DNA of 64,000 nucleotides from NCBI RefSeq assembly GCF_022458985.1, contig NC_061771.1, positions 21,587,501 through 21,651,500 on the forward strand, in the 5' to 3' direction. Shown here one piece after another: positions 21,945 to 34,212 of this stretch. The DNA comes from Mugil cephalus (taxonomy: Eukaryota; Chordata; Actinopteri; Mugiliformes; Mugilidae). Both the position numbers and the translations under genes were made by a program. The notes under the pieces were generated by a model. The model was not told where the DNA came from and made no database searches. It saw only the letters and a program-made list of their open reading frames with translations. Each line of letters opens with the position of its first letter. The stretch's first letter is position 1.

Positions 21945-22430
21945 TAGTTTGTTTTTCAGGCTAATTATTTCTGTTTTTCTGAGTAATATATTTCTTTGGT
22001 TTGTTTTTCAGAGTATTTGACTAATTTTATTTAAATTTTTTGGTTTGTTATTCTGAGTATTTTTTTCCTGTTTTCCTGAGTAATTTATTCTTATTTGTTT
22101 ATTTTTGGTTTGTTTTTCAGAGTATTTATTTTTATCTTTTTCTGACTATTTTTTTTTTTGGCTTTTTATTCTGAGTATTTTTTTTTTTTTTGGTTTGTTT
22201 TTCAGAGTATTTTTTCCTGTTTTTCTCAGTAACTTTTTTCCTGTTTTTTTATTTTTTTTATAATCCCTCCTCTGTTTTTCGTGGTAAATTTCCCCCCTCT
22301 GTTTTTCGGGACGATTTATTTTTCTGAATTATGAGATTAGCAAAATCCAAAAAAACAGGAAATTACTCAGAACAGCAGGAAAAAAAAATACTATGAAAAC
22401 CAAAGAAATATATTACTTAGAAAAACCTTT
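21945..22430. repeat. T-rich tandem array with A-rich inverted partner (potential long hairpin)
   Basis: A degenerate unit, roughly ggtttgtttttcagagtatt with ctgagtaatttcctg, recurs about six times on the + strand from 21945 to 22310. The next segment, 22335-22430, contains its complement (caggaaattactcagaacag, then gaaaaccaaagaaatatatt). The two arms could pair as an imperfect hairpin. Copy A keeps only one or two units (3107-3270). Confidence 0.65.
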
Positions 22431-22499
22431 TTTCATATGAATGCGATTACGCTTGCGTAAAGAAGAAATACATAAATACTGATTTGTTTTTTCTTTGCG

Positions 22500-22930
22500 G
22501 TGTATTTTTAGACGGTGCATTGGGGATTGTTGTGGATGGGAAAGTGACCTGGAGCAGTCCGAGGAAGGTGACGAAGATGTGGAGGAGGAACGGACTCCCG
22601 CTGGAAGATGTGCGGGGGGAAACTCAGATGGCAGCGATGAGGAGGACTTAGAAGATGAAAGCGTGGACCAGGCAAGTGCAGAAGTCGAACCACGGGACAC
22701 AACAACAAAGCAAGATGATGAATGTGTTGAAGAAGACTCAGGTGTCAGACCGGACACCGTACGTGTATTTCAAAGATTCTAGGAGCTAAAGAAATTGAGG
22801 CCCAGGCAGACATCAATGCCCCTGTGTGGGTGTCATCTCTCTCACAAGAAAGGGAAAAATCATGCGTTGCATTTCACTATCTCGTCCGGAAGAAGAAATG
22901 CAAGGTCCATCTTTACCTGAACAACGACAG
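22500..22930 (+). other. Open acidic reading-frame fragment of unknown origin (copy B)
   Basis: This is the counterpart of 3345-3767. The frame from 22495 to 22782 stays open and holds EEGDEDVEEERTPAGRCAGG and DGSDEEDLEDESVDQASAEV. A conserved second piece follows with HYLVRKKKCKVHLYLNN. Most differences from copy A within the frame change amino acids. No known domain is recognised. Confidence 0.3.
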
Positions 22931-23327
22931 TAGTTGTTTTCAGTCCCAGCACGATGCAAAATACAGGTTGTGAACCAAAAAATGAACAAAACTAAGTGAA
23001 AAGTTCCTCTGCCACCACTAGTGGGGTTGTCAATGCTGTGTGACAGCTTCATTGCAGCAGACACAGAGTATTTATGACGGTGCTGTGCAACACTTTGGCT
23101 GACTGTGTTGTTAATAAAGTGCTTTATAAATAAAGATTGATTCGTTGATGGCATTTATTGATTTATATTATATGTTCAAAATTACTTGAGAACATGTTTA
23201 AACGAAATCCAAGAAAACTTTTAAAAATGTTGTTCTTGTTTCTTTAAGGTATGGAAACTGATGCTGGATGTAGCTAAAATTATACAAATTCAAAGTCACA
23301 TATGCAAATTAATATTTACCTTCTTTT

Positions 23328-23367
<40 letters not shown>

Positions 23368-24202
23368 TTTTTTCTCATTAGGTTCAAACTGAATTTTCTA
23401 CATCTGGGTGAGCGTTGAGTTTACAGTGTGATTATCAGAGGACTTGAACAAAAACAGGCTCCTGCCGTGTGACTGGAAAGTGACGCCCCTGCTGACGGCA
23501 GCGTGACTCGACCAAGGCACTGAAGTTGTGCGCGAGAGAAAAACCAAAAATAAGAAAGGATGTTAAATCGGCGTGTGGAGCTGAGGGGAGCTGTTCAGAG
23601 AGGTGACGATCATGTGATCGCTGGCTGTCGTAAGAACACTGATAAAAGCTGATTTAGGTACGTGTCAGGTCGTTTGCTGCAGTATTATTTGCTGCGTGTG
23701 TCACTCAAAGAAAATATACCTGTCTTCAAGTGCAAGTCTCTGCCACACCGGTTTAAATGTGTTTTTTGCTTGAGCCACAGTTCTCAATATATCACACTGA
23801 ACAGGATAACATGTGCACAGAGTTTGAGTATTTTTACCTTCCTCTGACTGACTGTTATCAGTGTTGCCACAGTTACCTTGGAAAAGTAATCTGATTACTG
23901 AGTAACTTAAAATAAATAGCAAATAACAAACTAAAGTTAGTTATACATAAATAAATGAAAATATAATAAATCAATACATAAAAGAAATACATATTTTTAT
24001 TAAAAAAAATGGAATTATTTCCTCTACAACATACTGACCGACCAACTTCTTCAACTTTCTCCTACTAACTGGTTTTGCTCCAGTGTCTTGCCTTATAGAC
24101 TTTTAAGGTTTATTTATTTATTTATTTTTCTTTAATTTGAACCTCTGACCCTTTTGCCTCCAATCTGTGCCTCTGGTATTTCCAGCTTGAAAAAAACACA
24201 GT
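22931..24202. other. Intergenic with retroposon tail and TTTC repeat
   Basis: A retroposon-type tail (aataaagtgctttataaata) is at 23113-23133. A TTTC microsatellite occupies 23322-23367. The remainder is AT-rich without recognisable genes. Confidence 0.5.
23322..23367. repeat. TTTC microsatellite
   Basis: About 11 units of CTTT. Confidence 0.95.
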
Positions 24203-24806
24203 CAGTGCGTCTACATGCGCGTGAAAAACCCAATTATTACCTTAATCAGACTATAACAGGAGAATTTAAGTGCATGTAAACACGTTACTCTGATTAAAGT
24301 CGGAGTTCTCATTATCCGATTGAGACACCGAGATGATGCGATTCAAACAGACTTTTCAATCGGATAATGCGTGTGCGCATGCTCCATGACCGCTGCGCTG
24401 GCGTGTGACGCCGGAACAAACACGTCCAAGAAAGTTAGCCGAAGAAGAAGAAGAAGAGAAACGGAGCCGTCTGAGGGATAGCGCGGATCTTACCTGCACC
24501 AGAAGTAGCGCGAACATCACGTATAAGATTTTAAAAAATTTAGTATTATCCGTCTGGTTGTTGTTTGAGGTGCCGGTCCGTCGCATGAACGACTCTAGTT
24601 TATTATATCACGTAATAGGTCAACCCGGAAATCGGGCCGTATTAACGTGGTATTAAACCGCTGAAAAGATACGTATCGCCACCTAGTGTAGAGGAGGAGA
24701 ACAGTTATTCGATTTTCTTGCGCTGCATGTAAACTGGGACAAGGACTGTAGTCAGAAAGTCCAATTTTGAGCATAGCTCAATTAAGCTCTGCATGAAAAC
24801 GCACTG
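24203..24806. mobile_element. MITE with 16-bp terminal inverted repeats
   Basis: The left end, cagtgcgtctacatgc, pairs with the right end, gcatgaaaacgcactg, at 13 of 16 positions. The interior has no transposase. A half copy lies at 19816-20060, which shows that it is mobile. No clear target-site duplication is visible, so the superfamily (hAT or another) is undecided. Confidence 0.75.
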
Positions 24807-25626
24807 ACTTGGATAAGTAACTTTAATCAGTGTTACTATATCATCCTAAATAAACGCCTTACCGGCGTCACTGCTCGTTACACAGATCAGACATCTCGGG
24901 TCATTTTTTTTTTTTATTTGAATCAACACCTCCAACAGATGTTTTCAGTGACAGGACAGGAGGAACCCTCGGTGTTGCGGTGTCTCTGTACACCACTGGA
25001 TGGCACTGCTCCTCCTCTCACGCCACCCTCACTCCACGTCCCTGCCTCCAACAACATAGCCCCCGCTCTCTCTCACCTCTTTCCTTGTGTCTCCCCATCT
25101 TGTGTAGGAGGAAGATTAGAGTCGCCAGAGTGCACAATAAGGATTACCAGATCAATATCAGAGACAATCTTTTTCTCCCATCTCTTTTACATGGTCTATC
25201 CCTCCATTTCCTCCTCTCGTCTCAGGTCCAGTCACTCGCTCGCTCTTTGTGGTTAATTTGTGTTTTCACCCTCTGCCCTTCAAGTCACTCATTGCTTGTG
25301 GGTAAAGGGAAAGGGAGGGTGGTGGTGGTGAAGGAGAGGAGGGTTTGGGGGCTTGAGGGGGGGAGGAGGGTTGGGGAAAGGGGCAGATACAGCCGTGAGA
25401 GGAAGATGAGAGATCTGGTTTCCTTTCACTCGGCAGACACTATTGATTCGCCGTGACCCGGGTGCACGCACGCAATCACAATATGCAGCGTTTTTTTTAA
25501 TTCATCACGATGACGACAACGAGGCGTTTCATACATGGAAGCGTATTCAGAGCAGGAGTGACAAAAAAAACAAAAAAACAGGAGAGGTATGTCTCTGTGC
25601 TTTCAGACAAGACTGCAGGCCTGAGG
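24807..25626. other. Intergenic, unique-looking, pyrimidine-rich then purine-rich
   Basis: Open frames on both strands near 24918-25456 are rich in Ser/Pro or Gly/Arg and have no domain. They reflect base composition rather than genes. Confidence 0.4.
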
Positions 25627-25633
25627 ATAGGAT

Positions 25634-25712
25634 AGGAGAGGAGAGGAGAGGAGAGGAGAGGAGAGGAGAGGAGAGGAGAGGAGAGGAGAGGAGAGGAGAG
25701 GAGAGGAGAGGA
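25634..25712. repeat. AGGAG pentanucleotide array
   Basis: About 15 units of a pure purine pentamer. Translation gives a repeated GEERR frame. The strong purine/pyrimidine strand bias could support a triplex (H-DNA) form. Confidence 0.95.
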
Positions 25713-25876
25713 ACACACACACAGGTGCACACATACATATGGGTTTAAAATAACGAGTGGAACCGAGGATCCTTGTTTGTCCAGTTCCTGTGTACACGGA
25801 GAGGTGGTAAATGGAATCCTACAAAAAGAAGATTAGTCAATAAACTCAGGTAAACACTTACTAATACTATAAAATG

Positions 25877-25882
<6 letters not shown>

Positions 25883-25936
<54 letters not shown>
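25883..25936. repeat. GT microsatellite
   Basis: About 26 GT units. A second tract of about 22 units lies at 26296-26341. Confidence 0.95.
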
Positions 25937-25937
<1 letters not shown>

Positions 25938-26292
25938 AAGGAGAGAGGGACTCATCTTTTATGTATGAGTGTTTGTTTAGCTGCACTTGCAGCTGTGTCT
26001 GGGTTACTTCCCATCTCAGTCACACACAACCACCTTATAAAAAACCTCTCACCACCGCGTTTAAACGCACAACTCGGTCTGGAGAAGTCTGACCGTTCGA
26101 CAATGAAGCGCTCTTCCGTTTTTATGTCAGCCTACGTCCCATTGGTGCACTTCAACCCGTGACAAACGTGAGACCCGGCGAGTCTGTGTCTCTGTACAGG
26201 AAATAAAATCATTACTCTTGGTGGGGCTCGGAAGTAATCGCATGAATGCGCTTGCACACTTGTTTGCTTGCGTGTTCGTTTGTGCATGGGTT

Positions 26293-26343
<51 letters not shown>

Positions 26344-27789
26344 CCAGCTTGCCTCTCAGTTGGACACAGGAAATGGGTGTTCGGTCAGGAACAGATGATT
26401 GCAAAGCACACTGTCCCACGCACAACTCTGTAGCAGGAGGTGGTCAGTATACACACACACAGACACACACACACAATCCTCTGTTCCCTCTTGCGTAATC
26501 CACCCAAGAAAAGTCTGCCAAAACTCAGAGCCATAACGGCGAGTCTGCATATAAAAAAGACTAATGTGAGTCACGGGCACAGACACACAAATCAAACATG
26601 GCTGTACAGATGTGTGCACTTGTGTGTGTGTATGTGTGTCTCATTGATATGCGCGAGCAAAGGCGTGTTATTGGTTCCTACGGGCTCGTTTGAGGCTAAT
26701 TAGAGAGAGTAATGAGATAAGAGGAGTGGGAGAGGGAGGCGATGCTCTGATGGATGCGGGGAAGGGGGTGGCATCTCAATGAAGAGAGGCTCCGAGGGAG
26801 GGAGCGAGATCAAATTAGAGGATGAAAGGGGGAACAAGAGGGAAGGTAGCGCGGATGGATTAATGCAGAGAATCAATAATGCGGGCTGAAAGGGAGCCCG
26901 GGCATGCAGATGTAAACGTCCACAGCAAAGTGGATCATCCCGTCTCGGGCTGCTGTCACTTAGACTCCGGTCATGTGCAGACTCCATATTTTTATTTGGC
27001 GAGTTGTCCCCGGTGAACTCCTCTGAGCGTCCCTCTTAGGTTTTCTCTCTCAGATCAATATTCATACATGTGAGGAAAACATGGCAGCTCCTTTGTAGAC
27101 CAATGGAGACACAATGAAAAAAAAACAAAAAAAAACAGAGACTCTGGGAAGAAAACAGTGTTTTTCTGTTCAATCTTGCCTTCAGTCAGAAACATTCATG
27201 CGGTGTGTCCGCTGCTGCCATCTTTACGGCTGGTTCAGTGAAGATGAGTGACGAGTCACCACTTCATCCCACATCACAAAAATTAAATCAACGCCTTGAT
27301 GAATCAAAGAGACCTGCTATTACAATAAGAACACTGCTCAAAAAGGGTTTTCCAAGCCTATTCCATCGATGCTCAACCTGCTTCATCACTTAGGATTCGT
27401 TTAACTTTCTTCTTAGTTTAGTTCATAAAAGCAGGCATGAGACTTGCGCTGGTTGAGCAAAAGACTTGCAACTGGCTCCCGATGGACCCCTTCAGAGGGA
27501 AGCGTCAGGCGAACACTGTCACTGTCAACCGTGAAAATGTCGTCTTGCTGTATTTTTTGGTGCCAAAACTTTAAAAAATCCGAAACACTAACTCGCAGTT
27601 TATCACATACCAGTGACAGCCGGTCATAGACAACTTTGGTTTGGCTTTAGCGATTAAAATGAATTATTAGTGTGAGGAACTTCATATCAGATAATATCAA
27701 TATGTAATGCATCATCAGTTTTAGTGCGGAAAACGTGGATTTGAATAAATTGCGATTGAAATTACATTAACTTAATCATTATTTACGGG
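25937..27789. other. Intergenic with microsatellites and possible conserved noncoding sequence
   Basis: Includes the GT tract at 26296-26341, short CA tracts near 26450 and an A-rich tract at 27117-27140. The interval 26680-27010 looks unique and has several TAAT-type sites (ggctaattagag, tggattaatgcag), but conservation cannot be judged here. No gene. Confidence 0.4.
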
Positions 27790-28830
27790 ATTAGCGTTAC
27801 ATGTTAATGCTAACTGCTAGTTAACGTAACGTTAGTCATGTGTTTCAGGGGTGTCCAAGCTGTAGTTGCATTTACTACGTTACCCTCCACAGTGGTTCCA
27901 CTTACCTCACTGTAATATCTTTGTCTTTATCTTTGATAAAGACAGATCAGACTTCGTCCGCTCTGTGTCCTCCTTTGGTCAAATCGTCCATCCAGTGAGT
28001 GCCAATGTAGGTCGTTGAATATAGTCCCATCAGTCGGAGTCAACTTTTTAAAAATAACACTCACGGTCTTGGAGGATAAGTGTGTTAGTATATTCTCTAA
28101 AATATGTGTTTTCCTCTACCATTCGTCCCAAAACAGTCCATTAAAATATGCTAACCGGTGTTTACAGGCTATAGTGTTTGAGATGTTTTGTCTCCAGTTA
28201 AGCCCCGCACCTCAAAAAAGTCCCATTGTTTACAAACTGTGAAGGGGTCTGTATTTGGAATATTTAGCTCTTATTTACTGTTTTACAACTGTTGCTTTTC
28301 CTGTAATTGTGGAAGGATCTTGGGTCAGTGGGCATCGCGTGATGTATTAAGTGCAGAAACGTGGTTGGACCACCACAGCAAAATCACAACCCAGCACTTT
28401 TCCTATAGGACTTTAAAAGAAACATATTAAGATCTTGCCTCCTTCTTGACTAAGATGTAAGACATACGCTGTATGAATAAACCAAACAGATAAATGGACG
28501 ACGAAGCTGCTCCTCAAAAGTGAAGCCAAAGCAAGTAGAGCTCCCCCTGGTGACTGGCTGCAGTATAGGTCATGAGCTCCACCCCATTCATGTTAGTAGA
28601 TGGGATTTTGGCCAAACTAAAACACTCAAGTACAAGTCAAGAGCAGAGTATAGCATTAATTAAATGACAACAGTAGTGAGTGTGATGGAAGTGTGCGCGG
28701 GACATCGATATGTCCGCTCCATGTTGCTCCAAAGGGAAAAGATGGTACCGCCCGTATCCCTGGAGAAATAGCATCAGTCTGGCCAATGGAAGAACGTGGG
28801 GGACGCATTGTCCATATTTATATTTGTTGA
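27790..28830. repeat. Dispersed fish repeat, two abutting pieces
   Basis: 27790-28140 is the reverse complement of 50400-50720 (gtgtcctcctttggtcaaat, ttaatgctaactgctagtta). 28495-28830 is a forward piece with gaagccaaagcaagtagagc followed by tccccctggtgactggct and later a cattgtccatatttata phrase. The same family is at 50110-51360, 56085-56505 and 58765-59590. Confidence 0.7.
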
Positions 28831-30180
28831 ATCACAGTAATGTTGGATAAAAACATCCAACATTACAGCAGAAATACACATACTTACAATTTTGCTGTTT
28901 GTGACACCTCTACCGGAGGAGATAAATAATTACAAGATTGGCTGTTACAAAAGCATCAGCAATGACGGGCTTGTATTGGTTATGTAGTCTGGACTAGTCT
29001 GGCTCTGCCTTATAATTAATTATTATTTAAGTAATTTGTGATGTTTCTCACGCTGTATACAGGACGCATAGGGAAAACCTTATTGTCATCATTACTCGTG
29101 TGAAAGTAGGACACTTGTTTTGTTTTGTTTTTTTGCCTGCAGTCCACATGCAGCCTCTTTTGTGTACACATATTTTTTAGATGGTATTATATATTACTGT
29201 TTTCATAATCCAAGCCTTGCTGATCCGACGTTATTCCCAGATCATAGTGTCACAGTCTCACAGCTTACTAAAGCCGCTTAACCACAATAATTGATTACAT
29301 TGAAACACATTCATGACAAACATAAACCTAAACCTTTTGGGTTCATCGAGATGTTAAGGATTTTTTTTTTTTTTTTATATGAGAGCATTAGAATATAATT
29401 ACACCTTGACCTTGACCTGTTTCATAGTGTTTAAGAGTTTTCTCTGTCGGATGCCTGATTTGAATAGAAAATGGTCTTGGGAGCAGGTCCAGATATTGAA
29501 CATGTCTAACAACTACAGGAGCGTGACAAACGTGCATAACTTGAATAAATGGGTAGCGAAGCATGACAAATGATTCCCCAAAGGCCAAGGAAGCACATTG
29601 AATTGTTTGATGAGTATGAAAACGATGTGAGTCATGCCACCGCCGCATCGCTCAGACTGAATTATGGGCCGTGAGTAGGCAGAAGCTGTCTGAGACGTCT
29701 CGGGTTCCTACCTCCCACATGGCACGTCAACAAGTTGCTGGCAACATGCTTTATTCTGCTTTTGTGTTTGTTAATCATGTTTCTCTTAATTACAAAACAG
29801 AACCAATGGATTAGTTTTCATTTGGTAAGGAGGGATTTAACTGAGTTTCTGGCATTCATCAGATCACAGGCACTATTTGCCTTAGAATCATAAACTCAGC
29901 AGTTCTGTTGTGCTTCTCAACACAACACAAGATGTTTTTGAAGTCGTTCTCTTTCGGCCACAGATACTCTGCTGTGCATCGCTTTGGCATGTGGAGGCAC
30001 GACCACATACACCGGAGATACAGTATGTACTATTTAGGGGGATTTGATAGTTTCAAATTACATTTCACATGAAAATAAGAATCATGTCTACATAAGTTGT
30101 ACTGCCTCATTTCCATGCCCAACAGTGCTGATGTCTACCATTTACTTTATATACTATGGACAAACACATCATTTGATTCT
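28831..30180. other. Intergenic, no recognised feature
   Basis: AT-rich unique-looking sequence with a T run at 29361-29376. Small open frames lack domains. Confidence 0.45.
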
Positions 30181-30930
30181 GAATCTCGAAAGTGAAGCCT
30201 GAAGTGGGCGAAGCCCGCGGTCGCCATGTTGGATGAGCTTTACTCTGCACACACGTCCAAATATGGACATGGTCGAGTTGGGGCGGAGCTAAAGCAGCCT
30301 GGATGTTGAGAACTGCCCACCCACCTCTCCGCTACCTGTTAGCTCAGGCTCAAAGCGGGAACATCCTTAATTATGCAGTATTTTAAACTTTAATGAAAAA
30401 ATTAACAAATGAGTTGGAAAAAGATTCACCCTCTGTACAGTTGTCATGAATAGTGATATAAACTATTGAGACCAAAACCGTTTTTTGTACCAGGCTGTAA
30501 ACATGTTTAATAATGCTGTAAAGTTGGGGATTTGCTCTCTTTTGGACCCAGTCTTTTTATACTTCCACATCGGCTTCATCGCTCAGACCCAGATGTTGCC
30601 ACCTGGTGTGTATAAGAGGAGCCTGAGTAGAATCTACTTCCCGAGGAAGCTCAGGTCTTTTAATGTGTGCAGCAATTTGCTGGACTCTTGCTACCACTCT
30701 GTTATTGCGAATGCCCTGAAGTGGCGCTGGTTCGCTGGGGGAGCAGCACCAACTAGGTACAAGTAGGATCAACAAATTGATCCAAAAGGTGCTAGATTTG
30801 ACTAGATTTTATTTTAACCTTTTAAAATCTATTTATCTTTCTTTTTACTTGTGGTACTCAAATGTGTTTTCTTTTATGTACAACTAAGCTAATGTGACCA
30901 AGTAATTTCCCTTGTGGATTATTTAATTCC
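30181..30930 (+). mobile_element. Repeat fragment and decayed LINE 3' end
   Basis: 30190-30300 is a dispersed repeat (cgaagcccgcggtcgccatg). From 30590 the + strand reads a degenerate version of the LINE C-terminal domain at 19357-19815 (YKRSLSRIYFPRKLRSFNVC). It ends with a LINE-type 3' tail at 30880-30930 (gtaatttcccttgtggatta). Stops and gaps show it is dead. Confidence 0.65.
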
Positions 30931-31029
30931 ACAAGTAGCCTGTGACAGACAAACAGTAGTGCTATATATTTTGTACCACGTACCATTGTCCTACTTAAAA
31001 TTTCTTTCATTTTCTGTACCTGCTTGCCC

Positions 31030-31185
31030 CCTGCTGCCATTAGGCGGTCGTCAGTCTATCACAGGGCTAACACAGGGAGACAGACAATCATTCACACTCA
31101 CGCCTACAGCCAATTTAGCTAACGAACCAATTAACCTAACGAGCATGTCTTTGGATGGAGGGAGGAAGCCGGGGTACCCGCTTTG
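31030..31185. repeat. SINE-like repeat fragment
   Basis: It contains cagtctatcacagggctaac and cgagcatgtctttggatgga, matching the family at 20308-20530. Confidence 0.65.
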
Positions 31186-31747
31186 CTTTAAGTATCGTGT
31201 TATATTTAGCACGTAATTGAAAACTTTGTTATCAGTGAAGATTTCCCACACATACACCAGAGTATTGAGCATTTTATGGCACAAAAGCGCAACACTCAAC
31301 AGTTTAGTTCAGAGTCTAGTGCATCAAAATACTGGAATGTTGCTGCAAGGACACTTTGACACGTGGACCGCGGGAAGCCCAGAAACCATCGATCCTGTGA
31401 TTAGTTTACAGCTCTGACTGCCTGTATCAAATTCATTACCTCAACTTTAATTAGTCTCCTTCGATTGAGCTGCCTAATGTCTGGAGCGTGATCTGTGAAT
31501 TCCATTCTGTCAGACACACACAGATATACTGCCTCCGCACTGCAGCGGCAGGGTTTCGCAGGAAAACTTTCAAACCAAATTTAGCTCCTGTGTACCGATT
31601 CCTCACTTAGCAGCTGCAGCATTCCTCATTTGCATCGCTGCGAAATTCCCATGTGCATCGCGGCCCCCCCCCCTGAGGCTCAGACCTGTGAATTCCAGTT
31701 TCCGCTGCAGTGTTCCTGCTCGCAACACGTCCAACCAGATATCAGCG

Positions 31748-31780
<33 letters not shown>

Positions 31781-33070
31781 CGTCATTAGCGGCCTGGGTT
31801 GGATACGTCCCAGAAGAGATGATCCAGGTGACAATAAGTGACAAAAACGGCTGCCAGCTCTGTTAAAATGTGTGTGTGTGTGTGAGTGTGTGTGACTGGG
31901 GTTTACCACTGGTACCAGAGCTGGATTCTAATTGGCTGGTTCCCCTCCCCAGTGTGCTCCGGCTTCTATTAATAGAACAGCAGACGAGCCCGGGTGGAAC
32001 CTGATGCCTCTCTTTTCCCCCTCAGACACCCGCATCGTCTCTGGTGCTCGTTTACGCCCAGCGAGGGGAGCGAACCGCCACCTCCTTGACCTCCTCCTCC
32101 TCCTCCCCATGTTTTCCTCCCAGGCTGCTCTCTCAGCTCCTTCTTTAATAGGCTGATGTCTCTATCATTAATTAAACATGATCGCAGGCCGTGTGTCTCT
32201 CGCCGTGCTCTGCGTCAACGTGCCCCCCCCACACCCCTTCTCTCAAATATCAGGACTATTTCTCATGCTCTGACCCTCTCCTATTTCTCTCTTTATCTCT
32301 CATTCATCGCCTTACTTCTCCTCATTCCGATTCCCTCCGTCCCTCCTCTGTCCGCCCTCAGGTGGTCTCTTTTAACAGCGATAAATTATTCACCCACTGA
32401 TTTCCACCCTGGAGACAAAAGCCAGGTGATAGCTGGACAGATGGAGATTAATAAATAAAAAGGTAAAAATGGTACATCTGTGTGTCTAATCCGCTCAGAG
32501 CAGCGTTTTGTCTGAGCGCGTGTGCACGACTGTGAGTCCCTACGTGGAATATACCATAAGGTCTTCCCGAGAGGCACCTCCACCACGACGCAGACCACTG
32601 GGGGGGGGGAGTGCGATGATGCCGACGGACGGAGCGAGGGGAGGACCTTGCAGGCGGGGACGTTGGCAAACCCAGCGGACGGCCCCTGCCAAAGACAACA
32701 GGGAGGTGGACAAAAAAAAAAAAAGAAATGGAGGCGGAGAGGCACAAAAGGATGGAGAGGAAATCTAAGTAAACTCTCGGGGCGTCTGTCTACAGGCTGT
32801 CAACAATATGTTCAGCTGTGTCAGAAAACAGAGGGGGAAATGTGTGCCAGCTCGTTACGTAACACGTCTGCACGGATAAAATCAGAATCTGCAATAAAAG
32901 AAGAAGAAACATCGTGTGCAATAGGCTGTAATGAGACAACACTGACAGACAGAGGAAGAAGAAGAAGAAGAAGAAAGTCGAGTGTAATTTGTGAGTCGTC
33001 ATTGGACTTGCATGTACCCCCAGAATCATCATCGGTTGCTACTTTCCCGCGAGGTTGCCCTGAAAGAGCT
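31186..33070. other. Intergenic, mixed composition, no supported gene
   Basis: It contains the poly-G run at 31749-31780, a pyrimidine-rich block at 32090-32390 and purine-rich blocks near 32620-32980. A 184-codon + strand frame at 32522-33076 and several minus-strand frames have no recognisable domain and follow the composition bias. Confidence 0.4.
31749..31780. repeat. Poly-G run of 32
   Basis: Thirty-two consecutive G residues, preceded by gcgc and followed by c. Such runs are rare and unstable and often mark a sequencing or assembly weak point. Confidence 0.95.
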
Positions 33071-34027
33071 GCGTAATTTGAAGCTAATTATAGAGGAAAA
33101 GGGGAGCAGCGTCCAATTGGTATAATTAGTCGCGAATCTAATTTTATTTGATGCGTTAAAAGGTGTTTTTTTCCCATTACAAGAGGACAAATCTTGAAAA
33201 TTACCAAATTAGGGACGTCTACAGTAAACCTTTCACCTGATTCTCTCCTGTAGGGAGTAAGTACATATTGGCTCTTTTTTTTCTAGCAGACCATTTTGCA
33301 ATTTTATTTCCTTGTTGTATATTGTTGTATATTTTTATTCCAACAAAAATACTCTAATACGAAATGCTGCTTGCCCATCACCCAGCACCAGGCAGAGAGT
33401 TGTCACGACTTAGAAAAAAAACAAAAAAACAGTGTTTTTTTTTTTTCACTTAGATGCAAAATATACACAGGGAGTGTGGGCAGAACGGCGTTGGCAGCAG
33501 GGGAGCAGAGGAACAGACCGGTTTTAAACGGCCACGCAAAAATAAATAAATTAAAAAACATAAAGTAAAGAAAGGGCTGGAACGCTTCGAGCCAACGCAG
33601 CACACAAGACAATCTGTCAAAGAGGGGCGGAGGGTAAAATAAGAGGCGTTGTCGGCAGTGTCACCACATTTCTGACAAGGGAGACAAATACAACGGATAC
33701 AAGAAATCACAACAGAGCAAGAGAGCAGTCGGTTGTCAGGTCGTCTGATGATCCGAGTCGAGTGTGCGCAAAGTTTGGTCGTTATTCAGGCTTCAGCAGA
33801 ATTAAATATGTGATGACTGATAAGGAAGGTAATGAAGTGACCACCTGTAGTGAAAGGGAAACACGACAAGCAGGGATGAATAATGAATGGAACACGGGAG
33901 CCAAGAGAAGTATTCAGCTGCTAAGGGGAGCAGATATTTCCCTCAGGAGCTGGTGGCAAGAAATACAAATCAAATAAACTGTAATGCTGTTTCGTGTGTG
34001 TTAGATGCATTAAGGGCCAACCACGGC
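33071..34027. other. Intergenic, AT-rich
   Basis: 33060-33150 has closely spaced homeodomain-like sites (gctaattatag, ccaattgg, ataattagtcg). A-rich and T-rich runs lie at 33414-33446. No gene is seen. Confidence 0.4.
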
Positions 34028-34212
34028 ATAGCCGACTGTTGTGTGATGAAAGTCAAGTCGACATGTTGAAACTCTCATGTTGTCTCTAATAGAAACACAG
34101 TAGAAAGTAATGCTTTGCAACAATTAAATCTATATGCGTGACCTGAATAAATGTGCTGAGAACAGACAGCTCATGTGTGGGTATGCATAGACCGTATAAA
34201 AACAGGCACAGT
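34028..34212. repeat. Dispersed repeat, copy 1 (hAT-like remnant)
   Basis: Aligns directly with 36368-36558 (gactgttgtgtgatgaaagtc, then gctgagaacagacag, then gtataaaaacagg). Moderately diverged. Confidence 0.6.

Larger units (their letters stand above)
16415..22930. repeat. Segmental duplication, copy B
   Basis: Counterpart of 1-3767 in the same orientation. It carries extra material at 18858-19075 and 19280-22300: LINE, MITE half, SINE and T-rich array. Homology may start further left, because copy A is cut by the window edge exactly where this alignment begins. Confidence 0.88.

Noticed and set aside
23322..23367. Short direct repeats considered as CRISPR
   Set aside because: Simple TTTC microsatellite without spacers in a eukaryotic genome.
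25289..25471. Proline-rich minus-strand frame
   Set aside because: Low-complexity translation of a G-rich + strand tract.
25443..25748. 101-codon frame ending in repeated GEERR
   Set aside because: Produced by the AGGAG pentamer array; no start context or domain.
32522..33076. 184-codon + strand frame and overlapping minus-strand frames
   Set aside because: Purine-rich composition explains the lack of stops; no domain, splice context or codon pattern of a gene.
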